A stretch of 64,000 nt of DNA, from contig JAGTRM010000012.1 in the NCBI GenBank assembly GCA_018261735.1, forward strand, positions 1 through 64,000. Direction: 5' to 3'. This document shows positions 7,883-17,985 of the stretch, in pieces. The stretch comes from Pseudomonadota bacterium. Its GTDB lineage: Bacteria; Pseudomonadota; Gammaproteobacteria; Burkholderiales; Chitinibacteraceae. The position numbers and the translations under genes are program-made. The notes below the pieces were generated by a model. That model was not told the origin of the DNA, ran no database searches, and worked only from the letters and a program-made list of their open reading frames with translations. Numbering within the stretch: position 1 is the first letter of the stretch; each line of letters starts with the position of its first letter.

Positions 7883-9019
7883 TTACTTGAACCATAGCTT
7901 GATCGTATCCAGCAACCGGCCAAAGAAACCGGCCTCGCCGACATCCTGCAAGGCCAGCAGCGGATATTCAGCCATCGGCTTGCCGTTCAGGCTGTATTTC
8001 ACCGTGCCCACGGTCTGGCCGCGCTTGATCGGCGCGATCAGCGGTTCGTTCAGGGTAAGGTCCCGCTTCAAGCCTTGGGCTTCGCCGCGGCCGAGGGTCA
8101 CATAGCGATCGGCCAGAAAGCCCACCGATACCTGCTCCGCCGCGCCCTTCCAGACCCGGGGCGTCGCCAGGGACTGGTTGGCCACCGCGAGCTTGGGCGC
8201 CTCGAAGAATTGCACGCCCCAGTTCAACAGCTTGGCCGATTCCTGCGCGCGCACTTCCTCGCCGCTCGTACCCACCACCACCGAGACCAGTCGGCGGTTT
8301 TCGCGCTTGGTCGAAGCGATCAGGTTGTACCCGGCGCTGGCGGTGTGGCCGGTCTTCATGCCGTCGACAAACGCATCGCGATAGAGCAGCAGGTTGCGAT
8401 TGGGCTGGGTCGTGGTCTTGCGGCCATTGTTGTAGGTGAACGACTTCATCGAATAGATCGGGTAGAACTCCGGGTAATCGCGAATGATCGCGGCGGAGAG
8501 CTTGGCCAGATCGGCGACCGAAGTATAGTGGTCGGGATCGGGCAGGCCGGCGCTGTTCTTGAAATTGGTCTGATTCATACCCAGGCGCTTGGCTTCGGCC
8601 GTCATCATCTGCGCGAACACTTCCTCGCTGCCGGCAATCGCTTCGGCCAGCGTCACGCAGGCATCGTTGCCGGAAACCACGATCATGCCCTTGATCAGGT
8701 CATCGACCTTGGCCGGCATGGTCGGCTCCAGGAACATGGTCGACCCGCCGACCTTGTAACCGCGCATCGACACGGTGAATTGCTGGTCGAGCTTGATTTT
8801 TCCGGCCTTGACCGCCTTGAAGGTGAGATAGGCGGTCATCAGCTTGGTCAGCGATGCCGGCTCGACCCGGGTATCCGGATCCTTAGCATTCAAAATCATG
8901 CCACTTTGCTGATCGAGCAACAGCCAGGCCTTGGCTGCCAGTGGCGGAGCCGGCGGCGCCTCGGCCTGCGCGAGCACGGGGATCAGAAAAATGGCAAACA
9001 GGGAGTGGCGAAGATTCAT
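7883..9019 (-). CDS. dacC: D-alanyl-D-alanine carboxypeptidase (PBP5/6 type)
   Basis: A 378-residue low-molecular-mass penicillin-binding protein that trims the terminal D-Ala from peptidoglycan stem peptides. A signal peptide is cleaved after AQA near residue 19. The three active-site motifs are SLTK (Ser56, Lys59), SGN near residue 116 and KTG near residue 219. A PBP5_C beta domain follows, and the chain ends in an amphipathic helix (FFGRLLDTIKLWFK) that anchors such proteins to the inner membrane surface. The ATG at 9017-9019 places the signal peptide at the N-terminus. It is first in the dacC-lipA group. The dacA or dacC symbol could apply. Confidence 0.92.
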   Translation of the reverse strand: MNLRHSLFAIFLIPVLAQAEAPPAPPLAAKAWLLLDQQSGMILNAKDPDTRVEPASLTKLMTAYLTFKAVKAGKIKLDQQFTVSMRGYKVGGSTMFLEPTMPAKVDDLIKGMIVVSGNDACVTLAEAIAGSEEVFAQMMTAEAKRLGMNQTNFKNSAGLPDPDHYTSVADLAKLSAAIIRDYPEFYPIYSMKSFTYNNGRKTTTQPNRNLLLYRDAFVDGMKTGHTASAGYNLIASTKRENRRLVSVVVGTSGEEVRAQESAKLLNWGVQFFEAPKLAVANQSLATPRVWKGAAEQVSVGFLADRYVTLGRGEAQGLKRDLTLNEPLIAPIKRGQTVGTVKYSLNGKPMAEYPLLALQDVGEAGFFGRLLDTIKLWFK

Positions 9020-9144
9020 GGCGGCGATCTGGCTTTTGGGGGGAAGAGGGTAAAGGATGCTGCAAAACATCGATTATAAGGGAGCTTGGTCAACGACCAG
9101 GGCAGGAAGTTTCACACGAACGCCGATCTCTTCCGCCTCGGGGG

Positions 9145-9150
9145 TATAAT
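9145..9150 (+). promoter_or_regulatory. Consensus -10 hexamer upstream of pcnB
   Basis: An exact TATAAT lies 41 bp before the pcnB start in the divergent dacC-pcnB interval. No convincing -35 is seen 17 bp upstream. The site is only a promoter candidate. Confidence 0.4.
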
Positions 9151-9190
9151 CCCGCCTTTCGATGATCCAATTCCTTATTGCCCGCCTAAG

Positions 9191-10528
9191 ATGATTCGCA
9201 AATTGATCGGAAAAGTCCTGCGCCGCCCCGGCAAAAAAATCCTGCATGCCAAGCATTATGGCATCCGTCGCGACCATATCCATTCCGCCGCACTCAAGGT
9301 TTGCGACCGGTTGCAGGACGCAGGCTTCGAGGCCTACGTGGTCGGCGGCGCGGTGCGCGACCTGCTGCTGGGCAAATCGCCCAAAGATTTCGACGTTGCC
9401 ACCAGCGCCACGCCCGAACAGGTGCGCCATGTGTTCCACCGCTCGCGCATCATCGGCAAACGCTTCCGCATCGTGCACGTTCCGTTTTACGACAAACACG
9501 GCGAAGAAGTCATCGAAGTGACCACCTTCCGCGGTTCGTCCGACGCCCCGACCGACGACACCGGCCGCATCATCCGCGACAATGTCTATGGCACGCTGGA
9601 AGAGGACGCGCTGCGCCGCGACTTCACCATCAACGCGCTGTACTACGACCCGACCAGCGAAGAAATTCTCGACTTCCACCACGGTATCGAGGATATCGAA
9701 GCTAAGCGCCTGACCATGATCGGCGATCCGGACCTGCGCTACCGCGAAGACCCGGTGCGCATGCTGCGCGCGATCCGCCTTGCCGCCAAGCTCGGACTCG
9801 GCATCGCGCCGGCCACGCAGAAGCCGATTGCCAGCCTGGCCAAATTGCTGGGCAACATCCCGTCCGCGCGTCTGTTCGACGAGATGATGAAGCTGCTGCT
9901 CTCCGGCCGCGCCTGGGATTGCCTGATGTCGTTGCGCGCCGAAGGCCTGCACCGCGAATTGTTCCCGGTGCTGGATATCGTGCTGGCCCGGCCGCAAGCC
10001 AAGAATTTCCTCAAGCTGGCACTGGAAAATACCGACCAGCGTCTGGCCGAGGACAAACCGGTTTCGGCCGGCTTTCTGTTCGCCGCGCTGCTCTGGCACG
10101 AAGTCGAAGCCGACTGGCTGGCGCGCCAGGCTACCGGCCAGAACCCGATTCCCGCGCTGGTCGACGCCATGAACGGCATCGAAAACACCGTGGAAAAACG
10201 TCTGGCGATCCCGAACCGCTACGGCGCCGCCATGAAGGAAATCTGGCTGTTGCAGCCACGCTTCGAGCAGCGCAGCGGCAACCGGCCATTCCGCCTGGTG
10301 GAACAACAACGCTTCCGCGCCGCCTACGATTTTCTGGTGTTGCGCGCCGAATGCGGGCTGGTCGACAAGGAACTGGCGCAGTGGTGGCACGAATTCCAGT
10401 ATGGCGACGAACAATCGCGCTCGGCGCTGATTGCCCGCGCTACGCCCAAACAAGCGGCCACCGATCCGGCCAAGCGCAAGCGTCGGCGCAAGCCATCGGC
10501 CCAGAAATCGGCCGCATCAGGAGAGTAA
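9191..10528 (+). CDS. pcnB: Poly(A) polymerase I
   Basis: A 445-residue class II nucleotidyltransferase that adds 3' poly(A) tails to RNA and so promotes decay. The N-terminal head has VVGGAVRDLLLGKSPKDFDVATSATP with the catalytic DFD pair, and the neck has RRDFTINALYYDP and DPVRMLRAIRLAAKLG. The very basic C-terminal tail (KRKRRRKP) distinguishes PcnB from CCA-adding enzymes. The ATG at 9191 starts at MIRKLIGKVLRRPG; an upstream in-frame ATG would run through the promoter. folK follows after 4 bp, as in many proteobacteria. Confidence 0.94.
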   Translation: MIRKLIGKVLRRPGKKILHAKHYGIRRDHIHSAALKVCDRLQDAGFEAYVVGGAVRDLLLGKSPKDFDVATSATPEQVRHVFHRSRIIGKRFRIVHVPFYDKHGEEVIEVTTFRGSSDAPTDDTGRIIRDNVYGTLEEDALRRDFTINALYYDPTSEEILDFHHGIEDIEAKRLTMIGDPDLRYREDPVRMLRAIRLAAKLGLGIAPATQKPIASLAKLLGNIPSARLFDEMMKLLLSGRAWDCLMSLRAEGLHRELFPVLDIVLARPQAKNFLKLALENTDQRLAEDKPVSAGFLFAALLWHEVEADWLARQATGQNPIPALVDAMNGIENTVEKRLAIPNRYGAAMKEIWLLQPRFEQRSGNRPFRLVEQQRFRAAYDFLVLRAECGLVDKELAQWWHEFQYGDEQSRSALIARATPKQAATDPAKRKRRRKPSAQKSAASGE

Positions 10529-10532
10529 GCCA

Positions 10533-11018
10533 TTGGCCGTGCAGGTTTTTATCGCGCTCGGCGCCAATATTGCCCAGCCCACCAAGCAGGTGCGCCGGGC
10601 GATTGCGCTGATCTGCCTGCTGCCGCATACCCGGCTGCTCAAGAGCTCCAGTTTTTATTGCACCGCCCCGGTTGGCTACGCCGACCAGCCCGATTTCATC
10701 AATGCCGTCGTGGAAATCAGCACGGAACTCTCCGCGCACGAACTGCTCGAAGCGCTGCTGGCCATCGAAAGTGCATTGGGGCGCGAGCGCAGCATTCCCA
10801 ACGGTCCGCGCACCATCGATCTGGACTTGGTCCTCTATGGTGATCATCGTATCAACGAGAAGGAACTGATCGTGCCGCATCCGCGCATGCACGAACGCGC
10901 ATTTGTGCTGGTGCCGCTGACCGAAATCGCCCCGGATGTCATTATTCCCGGTCAAGGCCCGGCCAAAGCCCTGCTCGCGGCCGTGGCCGATCAATCACTG
11001 AAACGATTGCCACTCTGA
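10533..11018 (+). CDS. folK: 2-amino-4-hydroxy-6-hydroxymethyldihydropteridine diphosphokinase
   Basis: HPPK of 161 residues, transferring pyrophosphate from ATP to 6-hydroxymethyl-dihydropterin in folate synthesis. Family motifs are FIALGANIAQP at the N-terminus, YCTAPVGYADQPDFINAVV, and GPRTIDLDLVLYG with the Mg-binding DLD. Translation most likely starts at TTG 10533-10535, because AGGAG lies about nine bases before it; a GTG two codons later is too far from that site. No ATG is available at the right place. The stop overlaps an ATG of the panB frame. Confidence 0.93.
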   Translation: MAVQVFIALGANIAQPTKQVRRAIALICLLPHTRLLKSSSFYCTAPVGYADQPDFINAVVEISTELSAHELLEALLAIESALGRERSIPNGPRTIDLDLVLYGDHRINEKELIVPHPRMHERAFVLVPLTEIAPDVIIPGQGPAKALLAAVADQSLKRLPL

Positions 11019-11080
11019 TGTCGACCCCTGTCTACGGCGCCACAAGCGCCCAACCCCAGCAATCCCATGGATACCCCACC

Positions 11081-11869
11081 ATGAAAATAACGCTCTCCAC
11101 CTTGCACAAAATGAAGCAGGAAAGCCGCAAGATCGCCATGCTGACCTGTTACGACGCCACCTTTGCCACGGTCGAGGCCGCTGCCGGCGTGGACATCCTG
11201 CTGATCGGCGATTCGCTCGGCAATGTCATCGAAGGCTACAGCTCGACCTTGCCGGTCAGCATGGACGACATGCTCTACCACACCCGCTGCGTGGCACGCG
11301 GCGCCGGTTCGGCACTGGTGCTGGCCGACATGCCGTTCGGCAGCTCGCAGGTCAGCCCGGAAAAAACCTTCGAGAACGCCGCGCGCCTGATGGCGGCCGG
11401 TGCCGAAATGGTCAAGATCGAAGGCGGCGAGGAGATGGCGCAAACCGTGCGCTTCCTGACCCAGCGCGGCATTCCGGTCTGCGCGCACATCGGCCTGCAG
11501 CCGCAGTCGGTCAACGTGTATGGCGGCTACAAGATCCAGGGCAAGACCGAAGACAGCGCACGCCGCCTGATTCAAGAAGCCCAGACCCTGGAACAAGCCG
11601 GCGCATCGCTGGTGCTGATGGAGCTGGTTCCCGCCGCCGTGGCCAAGCAGGTCACCGCGGCGATTCAGGTGCCGACCATCGGCATCGGCGCCGGACCGGA
11701 TGTCGACGGCCAGGTACTGGTCCTGCACGACATGCTCGGTCTCGTTCCCGGCAAGAAACGCTTCCTGCGCAATTTCATGGAAGGCAGCCCGAGCATCCAG
11801 GCCGCGATCGAAGCCTATGTACTGGCGGTCAAATCCGGCGAATTCCCCACGATGGAACACGCCTACTAA
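11081..11869 (+). CDS. panB: 3-methyl-2-oxobutanoate hydroxymethyltransferase
   Basis: PanB of 262 residues catalyses the first committed step of pantothenate synthesis, hydroxymethylation of 2-oxoisovalerate with methylene-tetrahydrofolate. Visible motifs are MLTCYDATFA, DILLIGDSLGNV (metal-binding Asp), ADMPFGSSQVSPEK, KIEGGEEM, AHIGLQPQSV and GIGAGPDVDGQVLVLHD. The ATG at 11081 gives the usual family start (MKITLSTLHKMK); an ATG at 11018 overlapping the folK stop would add 21 non-conserved residues and remains possible. It precedes panC. Confidence 0.95.
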   Translation: MKITLSTLHKMKQESRKIAMLTCYDATFATVEAAAGVDILLIGDSLGNVIEGYSSTLPVSMDDMLYHTRCVARGAGSALVLADMPFGSSQVSPEKTFENAARLMAAGAEMVKIEGGEEMAQTVRFLTQRGIPVCAHIGLQPQSVNVYGGYKIQGKTEDSARRLIQEAQTLEQAGASLVLMELVPAAVAKQVTAAIQVPTIGIGAGPDVDGQVLVLHDMLGLVPGKKRFLRNFMEGSPSIQAAIEAYVLAVKSGEFPTMEHAY

Positions 11870-11956
11870 GCCGGAAACAGGGAGCGGGACACAGATAATC
11901 CCCCTCCCATTTTCCCGTATTTGCCATTCCCTACTGACAACTCCCTACTCTCAGCC
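11870..11956. repeat. panB-panC intergenic region with GGGA/TCCC repeat units
   Basis: This 87-bp gap carries GGGAGCGGGA near its left end and CATTCCCTACT plus ACTCCCTACT near its right end, giving an imperfect inverted arrangement like that in the lipB 5' region. No gene is visible. Confidence 0.4.
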
Positions 11957-12790
11957 ATGCAAATCATCCACACCATTGAAGAACTGCGCGCCTGGCGCAA
12001 GAGCGTCGGCAAGGTCGCTTTCGTGCCGACCATGGGCAACCTGCATGCCGGCCATATGGCGCTAGTACGCGAAGCCAGAAAGCATGCCGATCACGTCGCG
12101 GTCAGCATCTTCGTCAACCGCCTGCAATTCGGCCAGGGCGAGGATTTCGACCGCTACCCGCGCACGCTGCAGGCCGATGCCGCGCTGCTGGAACAGGAAG
12201 GCGCCGAGATCGTTTTCGCGCCCGATGAAAAAGAGCTGTATCCGCGCGTGGTGCAGCAATACAAGGTCGAACCGCCGGCGATCCAGGACGAGCTGTGCGG
12301 CGCGTTCCGCCCCGGACATTTCCGCGGCGTCGCCACCGTCGTCACCAAGCTGTTCAATATCGTCGGCGCCGACGTGGCCTGCTTCGGCAAGAAGGATTAC
12401 CAGCAGCTCTTCATCATCAAGAGCATGGTCGACGATCTGAACATGCCGATCGAGATTGTCCCGGTCGATACCGGCCGCGCCGAGGATGGCCTGGCGCTGT
12501 CGTCGCGCAACGGTTACCTGACCCCGGAACAACGTGCCGAGGCACCGCGCCTTTATTACCATCTCTCGCGCATGAAGACGGCGATCCTGGCCGGCGAACG
12601 CGACCACGCCACGCTGGCGCAGCAAACCAGCGACGATCTGACCGCGCGCGGCTGGCAAGTCGACTATGTGGAAACCCGCAACGCCGATAACCTGAAGCCC
12701 GCCACGCACACCGATCACCGCCTGGTGATCCTGATCGCCGCCCGCATCGGCAGCACGCGCCTGATCGACAATATCGAAGTTTTTTGCTGA
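11957..12790 (+). CDS. panC: Pantothenate synthetase
   Basis: PanC of 277 residues condenses pantoate and beta-alanine with ATP. Nucleotidyltransferase motifs are [16 protein letters not shown] (HxGH), [33 protein letters not shown] and the KMSKS-like LSSRNGYL. The ATG at 11957 gives [11 protein letters not shown], the expected family start; an upstream in-frame ATG lies in the repeat-bearing gap. A strong terminator follows, ending the pcnB-folK-panB-panC run. Confidence 0.96.
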   Translation: MQIIHTIEELRAWRKSVGKVAFVPTMGNLHAGHMALVREARKHADHVAVSIFVNRLQFGQGEDFDRYPRTLQADAALLEQEGAEIVFAPDEKELYPRVVQQYKVEPPAIQDELCGAFRPGHFRGVATVVTKLFNIVGADVACFGKKDYQQLFIIKSMVDDLNMPIEIVPVDTGRAEDGLALSSRNGYLTPEQRAEAPRLYYHLSRMKTAILAGERDHATLAQQTSDDLTARGWQVDYVETRNADNLKPATHTDHRLVILIAARIGSTRLIDNIEVFC

Positions 12791-12813
12791 AACACTGCTG
12801 AAGTAGATAATGA

Positions 12814-12841
12814 AAAAGCCGCGTTTTGAAACGCGGCTTTT
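12814..12841 (+). terminator. Rho-independent terminator of panC
   Basis: A 13-bp perfect stem (12814-12826 with 12829-12841, 2-nt gap) has A and T flanks on both sides and could act in both directions. Its sequence is nearly the same as the terminator at 13025-13052. Confidence 0.85.
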
Positions 12842-13024
12842 CTACTTGGCGACACCTCTTTGCCTGCAACAAATCGAGCGTTAGCGAGGCCCTTCCTCCG
12901 GAGGGAGGAAACGGGGATGGCGGAAATCAATTAAAAGAAGGCCGAGAATTGCAGCCCACGGGTCACTCGGTCGAGCTTGCTCGAGCGTGCCATTCCCGGA
13001 ACTTACCTTGACGGTAACGGCCAA

Positions 13025-13052
13025 AAAAAAGCCGCGTTTTAAACGCGGCTTT
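13025..13052 (-). terminator. Rho-independent terminator of tRNA-Ala
   Basis: The inverted repeat AAAAGCCGCGTTT/AAACGCGGCTTTT lies nine bases past the tRNA 3' end and is followed by an eight-T run on the minus strand. It is nearly identical to the panC terminator 211 bp away. The 183 bp between them hold no gene I can support. Confidence 0.85.
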
Positions 13053-13061
13053 TTATATTTT

Positions 13062-13137
<76 letters not shown>

Positions 13138-13207
13138 AAACAAGGCTGCGAATTCTACCCAAGCCTTGCCGATTTGGCCAGAAGAGTTTGCATTCCTTTG
13201 CGCCTTT

Positions 13208-14224
13208 TTATGCGCCGATCAGTTTCTTCTGGAAGCGCACCGGCCGGAAGGTGGTTTCGATATCCTTTTCCACGCCCATCACCAGCGCAAACATTGCCAT
13301 GCGCACGACCAGGCCGTTGTCGGTCTGGCGGAAAATCGCAAGTTGCGGATGGCTGTTCAGGTCGTTGTTCAGTTCGCACGATTCCGAGCGGTTGTCGCGC
13401 GGCAGCGGGTGCATCAGGATCGCGTGCGAATCGCAGTAGCGGTCGAAGAAGGCGCTGTTGATCGCATAGCTGCCCTTGAAGCGCTGGGCTTCGTCGATGC
13501 TCTCGAAACGCTCTTCCTGGATGCGGGTTGCGTAAATCACGTCCGAATTGGCCACGCCCGCGATCATGTCCGTGGTTTCCTTCACGGTATGGCCACGCGC
13601 ACGCAGGAAATCGACGACGTAGGCCGGCATCTTGAGCTCCGCCGGAGAAACGAAACTGAAGTGGATATCCTTGAACAGCGACAGGAGCTTCGCCAGCGAA
13701 TGCACGGTGCGGCCAAAGCGCAGATCGCCAACCATCGCCACCTTCAGGCCGTTGATGGTGTTCAGATCGCGATTTAGCTCCTTGAGCATGGTGTAAAGAT
13801 CGAGCAGCGCCTGGCTCGGGTGTTCGCCCGGGCCATCGCCGGCATTGATCACCGGCACCAGCGAGGCATCGGCGAATTCCTTCACGCTGCCCATCTGCGG
13901 GTGACGTACCACCATGATGTCGACATAGCCACTGATCACGCGGCTGGCGTCATGGTTGGATTCGCCCTTGGCCATCGAGGAAAACTGGAAACCGGTGGTA
14001 TCGCACACACGGCCGCCCAAACGACAGAACGCCGCATCGAAACTCATCCGGGTACGGGTACTCGGCTCGAAGAACAGGTTGCCCAGCAGCGCGCCGTCGA
14101 GCACATCGCAGGCCAGCTCGCCCCGGGCGACAGGTTCGAGCTTGGCGGCGGTCTGGAACAGGACGGAAAGATCGGCTAGGCCGAACTGCTCGACCGAAAG
14201 AATGTGCGAACCGTGGAATTGCAT
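13208..14224 (-). CDS. pyrB: Aspartate carbamoyltransferase catalytic subunit
   Basis: A 338-residue ATCase that joins carbamoyl phosphate and aspartate in pyrimidine synthesis. Carbamoyl-phosphate binding motifs are NLFFEPSTRTRMSFDAA near residues 50-66 and GDGPGEHPSQALLD; the aspartate-domain HPLPR lies near the C-terminus. It is longer than the E. coli catalytic chain (311 residues), with extra sequence in the C-terminal third (the SESCELNNDLNSHPQL region). No regulatory-chain gene (pyrI) is adjacent. It stands alone between tRNA-Ala and ruvX. Confidence 0.94.
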   Translation of the reverse strand: MQFHGSHILSVEQFGLADLSVLFQTAAKLEPVARGELACDVLDGALLGNLFFEPSTRTRMSFDAAFCRLGGRVCDTTGFQFSSMAKGESNHDASRVISGYVDIMVVRHPQMGSVKEFADASLVPVINAGDGPGEHPSQALLDLYTMLKELNRDLNTINGLKVAMVGDLRFGRTVHSLAKLLSLFKDIHFSFVSPAELKMPAYVVDFLRARGHTVKETTDMIAGVANSDVIYATRIQEERFESIDEAQRFKGSYAINSAFFDRYCDSHAILMHPLPRDNRSESCELNNDLNSHPQLAIFRQTDNGLVVRMAMFALVMGVEKDIETTFRPVRFQKKLIGA

Positions 14225-14281
14225 GGGATTTCCTCGCTGGAACGTGGCTGTCGGATGGATGGGCGAATTGTACCGGCAGGC

Positions 14282-14704
14282 TTATTGCGGCGTCATCCCG
14301 GAATCGAACCAGCCTTGCAGGATTTGCATCGCCGCCACTTGGTCTAGCGCCGGCTTCTGCTTGCGTCCGCGCAGCCCGGTTTCGTTCAACGCATCGGATG
14401 CCGCTGCGGAGCTGAGCCGCTCGTCCACCAGATCGACCGGCAGGTTGAAGCGGCCATTCAGCCGGTTGGCAAATTTGCGCGCCAGACGCGAAAGTTCGTG
14501 CTCGCTGCCATCCATGTGCGTCGGCAGGCCGACAACCAGCCGTTGCGGCTGCCACTCACCGATCAGCTCGCCGATGCGGGCAAAGCGGCGCTCGTTGTCG
14601 TCAAAGGCAATGGTTTCAACCGGGTGGGGAATGGCCAGCTCCGTCGTGCCGACCGCCACGCCGATGCGCGCTTCGCCAAAATCGAACGCGAGCACCGTGC
14701 TCAT
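14282..14704 (-). CDS. ruvX: Putative pre-16S rRNA nuclease / Holliday junction resolvase family
   Basis: A 140-residue YqgF/RuvX protein with an RNase H-like fold. The acidic residues expected to bind metal are in [25 protein letters not shown] and LVDERLSS, and in the C-terminal [14 protein letters not shown]. Family members act in 16S rRNA 5' maturation; a Holliday-junction role was proposed earlier. Its ATG overlaps the yqgE stop by 4 bp, so it is translated in coupling with that gene. Confidence 0.92.
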   Translation of the reverse strand: MSTVLAFDFGEARIGVAVGTTELAIPHPVETIAFDDNERRFARIGELIGEWQPQRLVVGLPTHMDGSEHELSRLARKFANRLNGRFNLPVDLVDERLSSAAASDALNETGLRGRKQKPALDQVAAMQILQGWFDSGMTPQ

Positions 14705-15252
14705 GCGTGACCGGCATCCTCGGACAGCATGGCCATGTCGATGCCGAGCAAGGCGAGCGCAGCGTCATAACGCTCTTCGGGCGGGAAATCAAAAATGATC
14801 TTGGTGTCAGCCTCGACCGTCAACCAGGAATTCTGGGCAATTTCGTTCTCAAGCTGGCCAGCCTCCCAACCCGCGTAGCCGAGCGTGACGAACAGCCGCT
14901 CCGGCCCCCCGCCCTCGCCCACTGCCAGCAAAATATCTTTCGAGGTCGTCAGGCCCAGCTCATCGGAGACCGACAAGGTAGATTGCCAGGAGCCCAGCGG
15001 TTCATGCAGCACGAACCCGCGGTCGGTCTGCACCGGCCCGCCGAAGCAGACTCCCAGATCGGCCACTTCCGGGCGATGCAGTTCGATATCGATCTGCTCG
15101 AACAGGGAAGAGAGGGTCATGCCCAGCGGGCGATTGACGATAATGCCCATGGCCCCGCGTTCGCTGTGTTCGCATACGAAGGCGAGCGACCGTGAAAAAA
15201 TCGGGTCGGCCAGATTGGGCATCGCAATCAAAAATTGGCGAGAGAGATTCAT
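14701..15252 (-). CDS. yqgE: YqgE/AlgH family protein (UPF0301)
   Basis: A 183-residue UPF0301 protein with the signatures [50 protein letters not shown] and [15 protein letters not shown]. The biochemical role is unknown; it is conserved next to ruvX. I placed the start at the ATG at 15250-15252 because AGGG lies seven bases upstream; an ATG two codons earlier abuts the same AGGG. Confidence 0.92.
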   Translation of the reverse strand: MNLSRQFLIAMPNLADPIFSRSLAFVCEHSERGAMGIIVNRPLGMTLSSLFEQIDIELHRPEVADLGVCFGGPVQTDRGFVLHEPLGSWQSTLSVSDELGLTTSKDILLAVGEGGGPERLFVTLGYAGWEAGQLENEIAQNSWLTVEADTKIIFDFPPEERYDAALALLGIDMAMLSEDAGHA

Positions 15253-15323
15253 TTCCATGCCCTGATTATCGCACAGGAACCGGTGAATACCATCTTCACC
15301 TGCCGTCGTTGTACCATGATCCA

Positions 15324-16748
15324 ATGACAACCGCTCTCGTTTGGCTTCGGCGCGATCTGCGCCTCTCCGACCACGCTGCGCTGGCCACCGCGCTCATCCG
15401 GCATGAGCGGGTAGTGCCGGCGTTTATCCTGGATCGCAAAATCCTGGACCCGTTGCCGCGCAATGACCGGCGCATCCCCTTCATCCTGGATTGTCTGGCG
15501 CAAATCAAGGAAGACCTTCAGGCCCAGGGCAGCGATCTGGTCGTGCGCGTGGGCGATCCGCGCGAAGAAATCCCGCGCTTGGCCCGGCAGTATGCCGTGC
15601 GTTGCGTGTATGCCAATCGCGATTACGAGCCTGTGGCCATTGCCCGCGATCAGACAGTCGCCCAGCAGCTCGCCGATGACGGCATCGACTGGCAGGACTG
15701 CAAAGATCAGGTAATTTTCGAGCGCGACGAGATTCTGACCCAGGCAGGCGGTCCGTTCAGCGTATTCACACCGTACTGGCGCCGCTGGCGCGCCAGACTC
15801 TCGCAGATCGACAGCGCAGAATATCCAATTGCTCCATACCGGCAGCGCTTGGCCACTCTCCCATCCGAATCCTTGCCCTCCCCTGCAGAGTTGGGTTTTG
15901 AACCGGAAGCAGGAGCGCGAACGATAGTGGCCGGCATGCGCGGCGGCGCCACCTTGCTTGACGAATTTGCCGAGCGCCTTGCCCACTACCAGGTTCTGCG
16001 TGATTTTCCGGGCAAAAAAGGCGTTTCCTACCTTGGCCCCCACCTGCGCTTTGGCACGGTTTCGATCCGGGCGCTGGTGCGCCTGGCCTTGCGCGATGAC
16101 AGCCCGGGCGCCGAATGCTGGCTGAAGGAGTTGTGCTGGCGCGAGTTCTACCAGCAATTGCTCTGGCATCGCCCCGATCTGGTCGAACACACTTTTCGGC
16201 CCGAGTTCGACCACCTGCCATTTAGCAACAATCTGGACTGGTTCGCCGCCTGGTGCTCCGGGCAAACCGGCTACCCACTGGTCGATGCCGGCATGCGCCA
16301 GCTCAACCAGACCGGTTACATGCATAACCGTTTACGCATGATCACGGCCAGCTTCCTGGTCAAAGACCTGCTGATCGACTGGCGCTGGGGGGAACGGTAT
16401 TTCGCGCAACAACTGCTCGATTACGATCTGGCCAGCAACAATGGCGGCTGGCAGTGGGCAGCTTCGGTTGGGTGTGATGCGCAGCCTTGGTTTCGCATTT
16501 TCAATCCGGTGACCCAATCCGAAAGATTCGATCCGGCAGGGCACTTCATCCGTCGCTATTGCCCGGAACTCAATGCGCTACCGGCTTCGGCGATCCATGC
16601 GCCCTGGTTGGCAAAACCGCTGGAATTGGCTGCGGCGCAGGTCAAGCTTGGCACCGATATCCCCTTGCCCATCGTCGATCACGCCAGCCAGCGCAGCCAG
16701 GCGCTAGCGCTGTTCAAGGCCGCAGCCGAACAAAGGCAGAAGTCGTAG
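15324..16748 (+). CDS. phrB: Deoxyribodipyrimidine photolyase
   Basis: A 474-residue class I photolyase that uses light, FAD and an antenna pigment to split cyclobutane pyrimidine dimers. The N-terminal alpha/beta antenna domain begins [13 protein letters not shown]. The FAD domain shows [51 protein letters not shown], and [30 protein letters not shown], which keep the usual catalytic tryptophans. The ATG at 15324 is divergent to yqgE with about 70 bp between. It is transcribed alone and ends near a shared hairpin. Confidence 0.95.
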   Translation: MTTALVWLRRDLRLSDHAALATALIRHERVVPAFILDRKILDPLPRNDRRIPFILDCLAQIKEDLQAQGSDLVVRVGDPREEIPRLARQYAVRCVYANRDYEPVAIARDQTVAQQLADDGIDWQDCKDQVIFERDEILTQAGGPFSVFTPYWRRWRARLSQIDSAEYPIAPYRQRLATLPSESLPSPAELGFEPEAGARTIVAGMRGGATLLDEFAERLAHYQVLRDFPGKKGVSYLGPHLRFGTVSIRALVRLALRDDSPGAECWLKELCWREFYQQLLWHRPDLVEHTFRPEFDHLPFSNNLDWFAAWCSGQTGYPLVDAGMRQLNQTGYMHNRLRMITASFLVKDLLIDWRWGERYFAQQLLDYDLASNNGGWQWAASVGCDAQPWFRIFNPVTQSERFDPAGHFIRRYCPELNALPASAIHAPWLAKPLELAAAQVKLGTDIPLPIVDHASQRSQALALFKAAAEQRQKS

Positions 16749-16796
16749 CTTCAGCCATCTGGAAGGAACCCATCGGCCTAGCTCAAAAGCAAAAAT

Positions 16797-16824
16797 AAAG
16801 GGCGAACCTTGCGGTCCGCCCTTT
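16797..16824 (-). terminator. Terminator between convergent phrB and fba
   Basis: A 12-bp stem with one mismatch (AAAGGGCGAACC with GGTCCGCCCTTT, 4-nt loop) is followed on the minus strand by a T-rich run (TTTATTTTTG). It best fits the end of fba and may also stop phrB transcripts. Confidence 0.75.
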
Positions 16825-16873
16825 CTCCTCCTCCCCTTTTCGGAGAGTTTTCTTGTAGTCGCTATATTACCTG

Positions 16874-17911
16874 CTACTTATACTTTGACACCATCTTTTC
16901 CAGCGGAACCGCCTTAATTTTTTCTGCTTGACCTGCGGCACCGAACGCGTTATAGCGCGCCTCGCACACGGCACGCATGGCGGCGATGGCCGGGCGCAGG
17001 TAGGTACGCGGATCAAAATCGGCAGTATGTTCTGCCAAGGCTTTGCGGATTGCGCCGGTCATGGCCAAGCGCAAATCGGTATCGACATTGATCTTGCGCA
17101 CGCCAAAACGGATTGCGCGCTGGATCTCTTCCACCGGCACGCCCCAAGTCGGCTTCAGCACCCCGCCGAACTCGCGAATCACATCCTGCAGATTTTGCGG
17201 AACACTGGAAGCGCCATGCATTACCAGATGGGTATTCGGGATGGATTCATGGATTTCGCGCACACGGTCAATCGCCAGCACCTCGCCGGTAGGGGGGGAG
17301 GTGAACTTGTACGCACCGTGGCTGGTACCGATGGCAATCGCCAGCGCATCGACGCCGGTCGCTTCAACAAAGGCCTTGGCCTGTGCGGGATCGGTCAGCA
17401 GCTCATCACGGCTCAGCGCGCGATTGGAACCGATGCCATCCTCTGCTTCGCCATGACCCGTTTCCAGGCTGCCCAGACAGCCCAGCTCGCCCTCGACTGA
17501 AACGCCGCACGCATGCGCCAGCTTCACCACCTCGCGGGATACGTTGATGTTGTATTCAAAATCGGACGGGGTCTTGCCGTCTTCGCGCAGCGAACCATCC
17601 ATCATGACGCTGGAAAAGCCCAGGCGAATCGCGGAAACACAGACCGCAGGGCTGACGGCATGATCCTGATGCATCACCACCGGCAGATGCGGGTAACTTG
17701 CCAGCGCACCTTCGATCAGGCTCTTGAGAAATTGTTCACCTGCATATTTGCGCGCACCAGCGGAAGCCTGCAGGATGACCGGGCTACTGGTCGCATCAGC
17801 GGCTTGCAAGATTGCCTGGATTTGTTCCAGGTTGTTGACATTGAATGCCGGTACGCCATAGCCATTTTCAGCAGCGTGATCGAGGACTTGGCGAAGGGAA
17901 ACTAATGGCAT
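16874..17911 (-). CDS. fba: Class II fructose-bisphosphate aldolase (Calvin-type)
   Basis: A 345-residue zinc-dependent aldolase cleaving or forming fructose 1,6-bisphosphate. Motifs are [26 protein letters not shown] (metal ligands), [34 protein letters not shown] and [11 protein letters not shown]. The pattern and length are those of the subtype named for Calvin-cycle operons, which is also the normal glycolytic enzyme in many betaproteobacteria. The ATG at 17909-17911 starts at [10 protein letters not shown]. It has its own upstream region with an unusual 27-bp palindrome and its own terminator. Confidence 0.95.
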   Translation of the reverse strand: MPLVSLRQVLDHAAENGYGVPAFNVNNLEQIQAILQAADATSSPVILQASAGARKYAGEQFLKSLIEGALASYPHLPVVMHQDHAVSPAVCVSAIRLGFSSVMMDGSLREDGKTPSDFEYNINVSREVVKLAHACGVSVEGELGCLGSLETGHGEAEDGIGSNRALSRDELLTDPAQAKAFVEATGVDALAIAIGTSHGAYKFTSPPTGEVLAIDRVREIHESIPNTHLVMHGASSVPQNLQDVIREFGGVLKPTWGVPVEEIQRAIRFGVRKINVDTDLRLAMTGAIRKALAEHTADFDPRTYLRPAIAAMRAVCEARYNAFGAAGQAEKIKAVPLEKMVSKYK

Positions 17912-17985
17912 GACGTGCTCTCCGGAAAGGCTGTATTTTCTAAATGTGGCGGCACTGTATTGGCCGCCCTCAGGCGCCCTCAATA

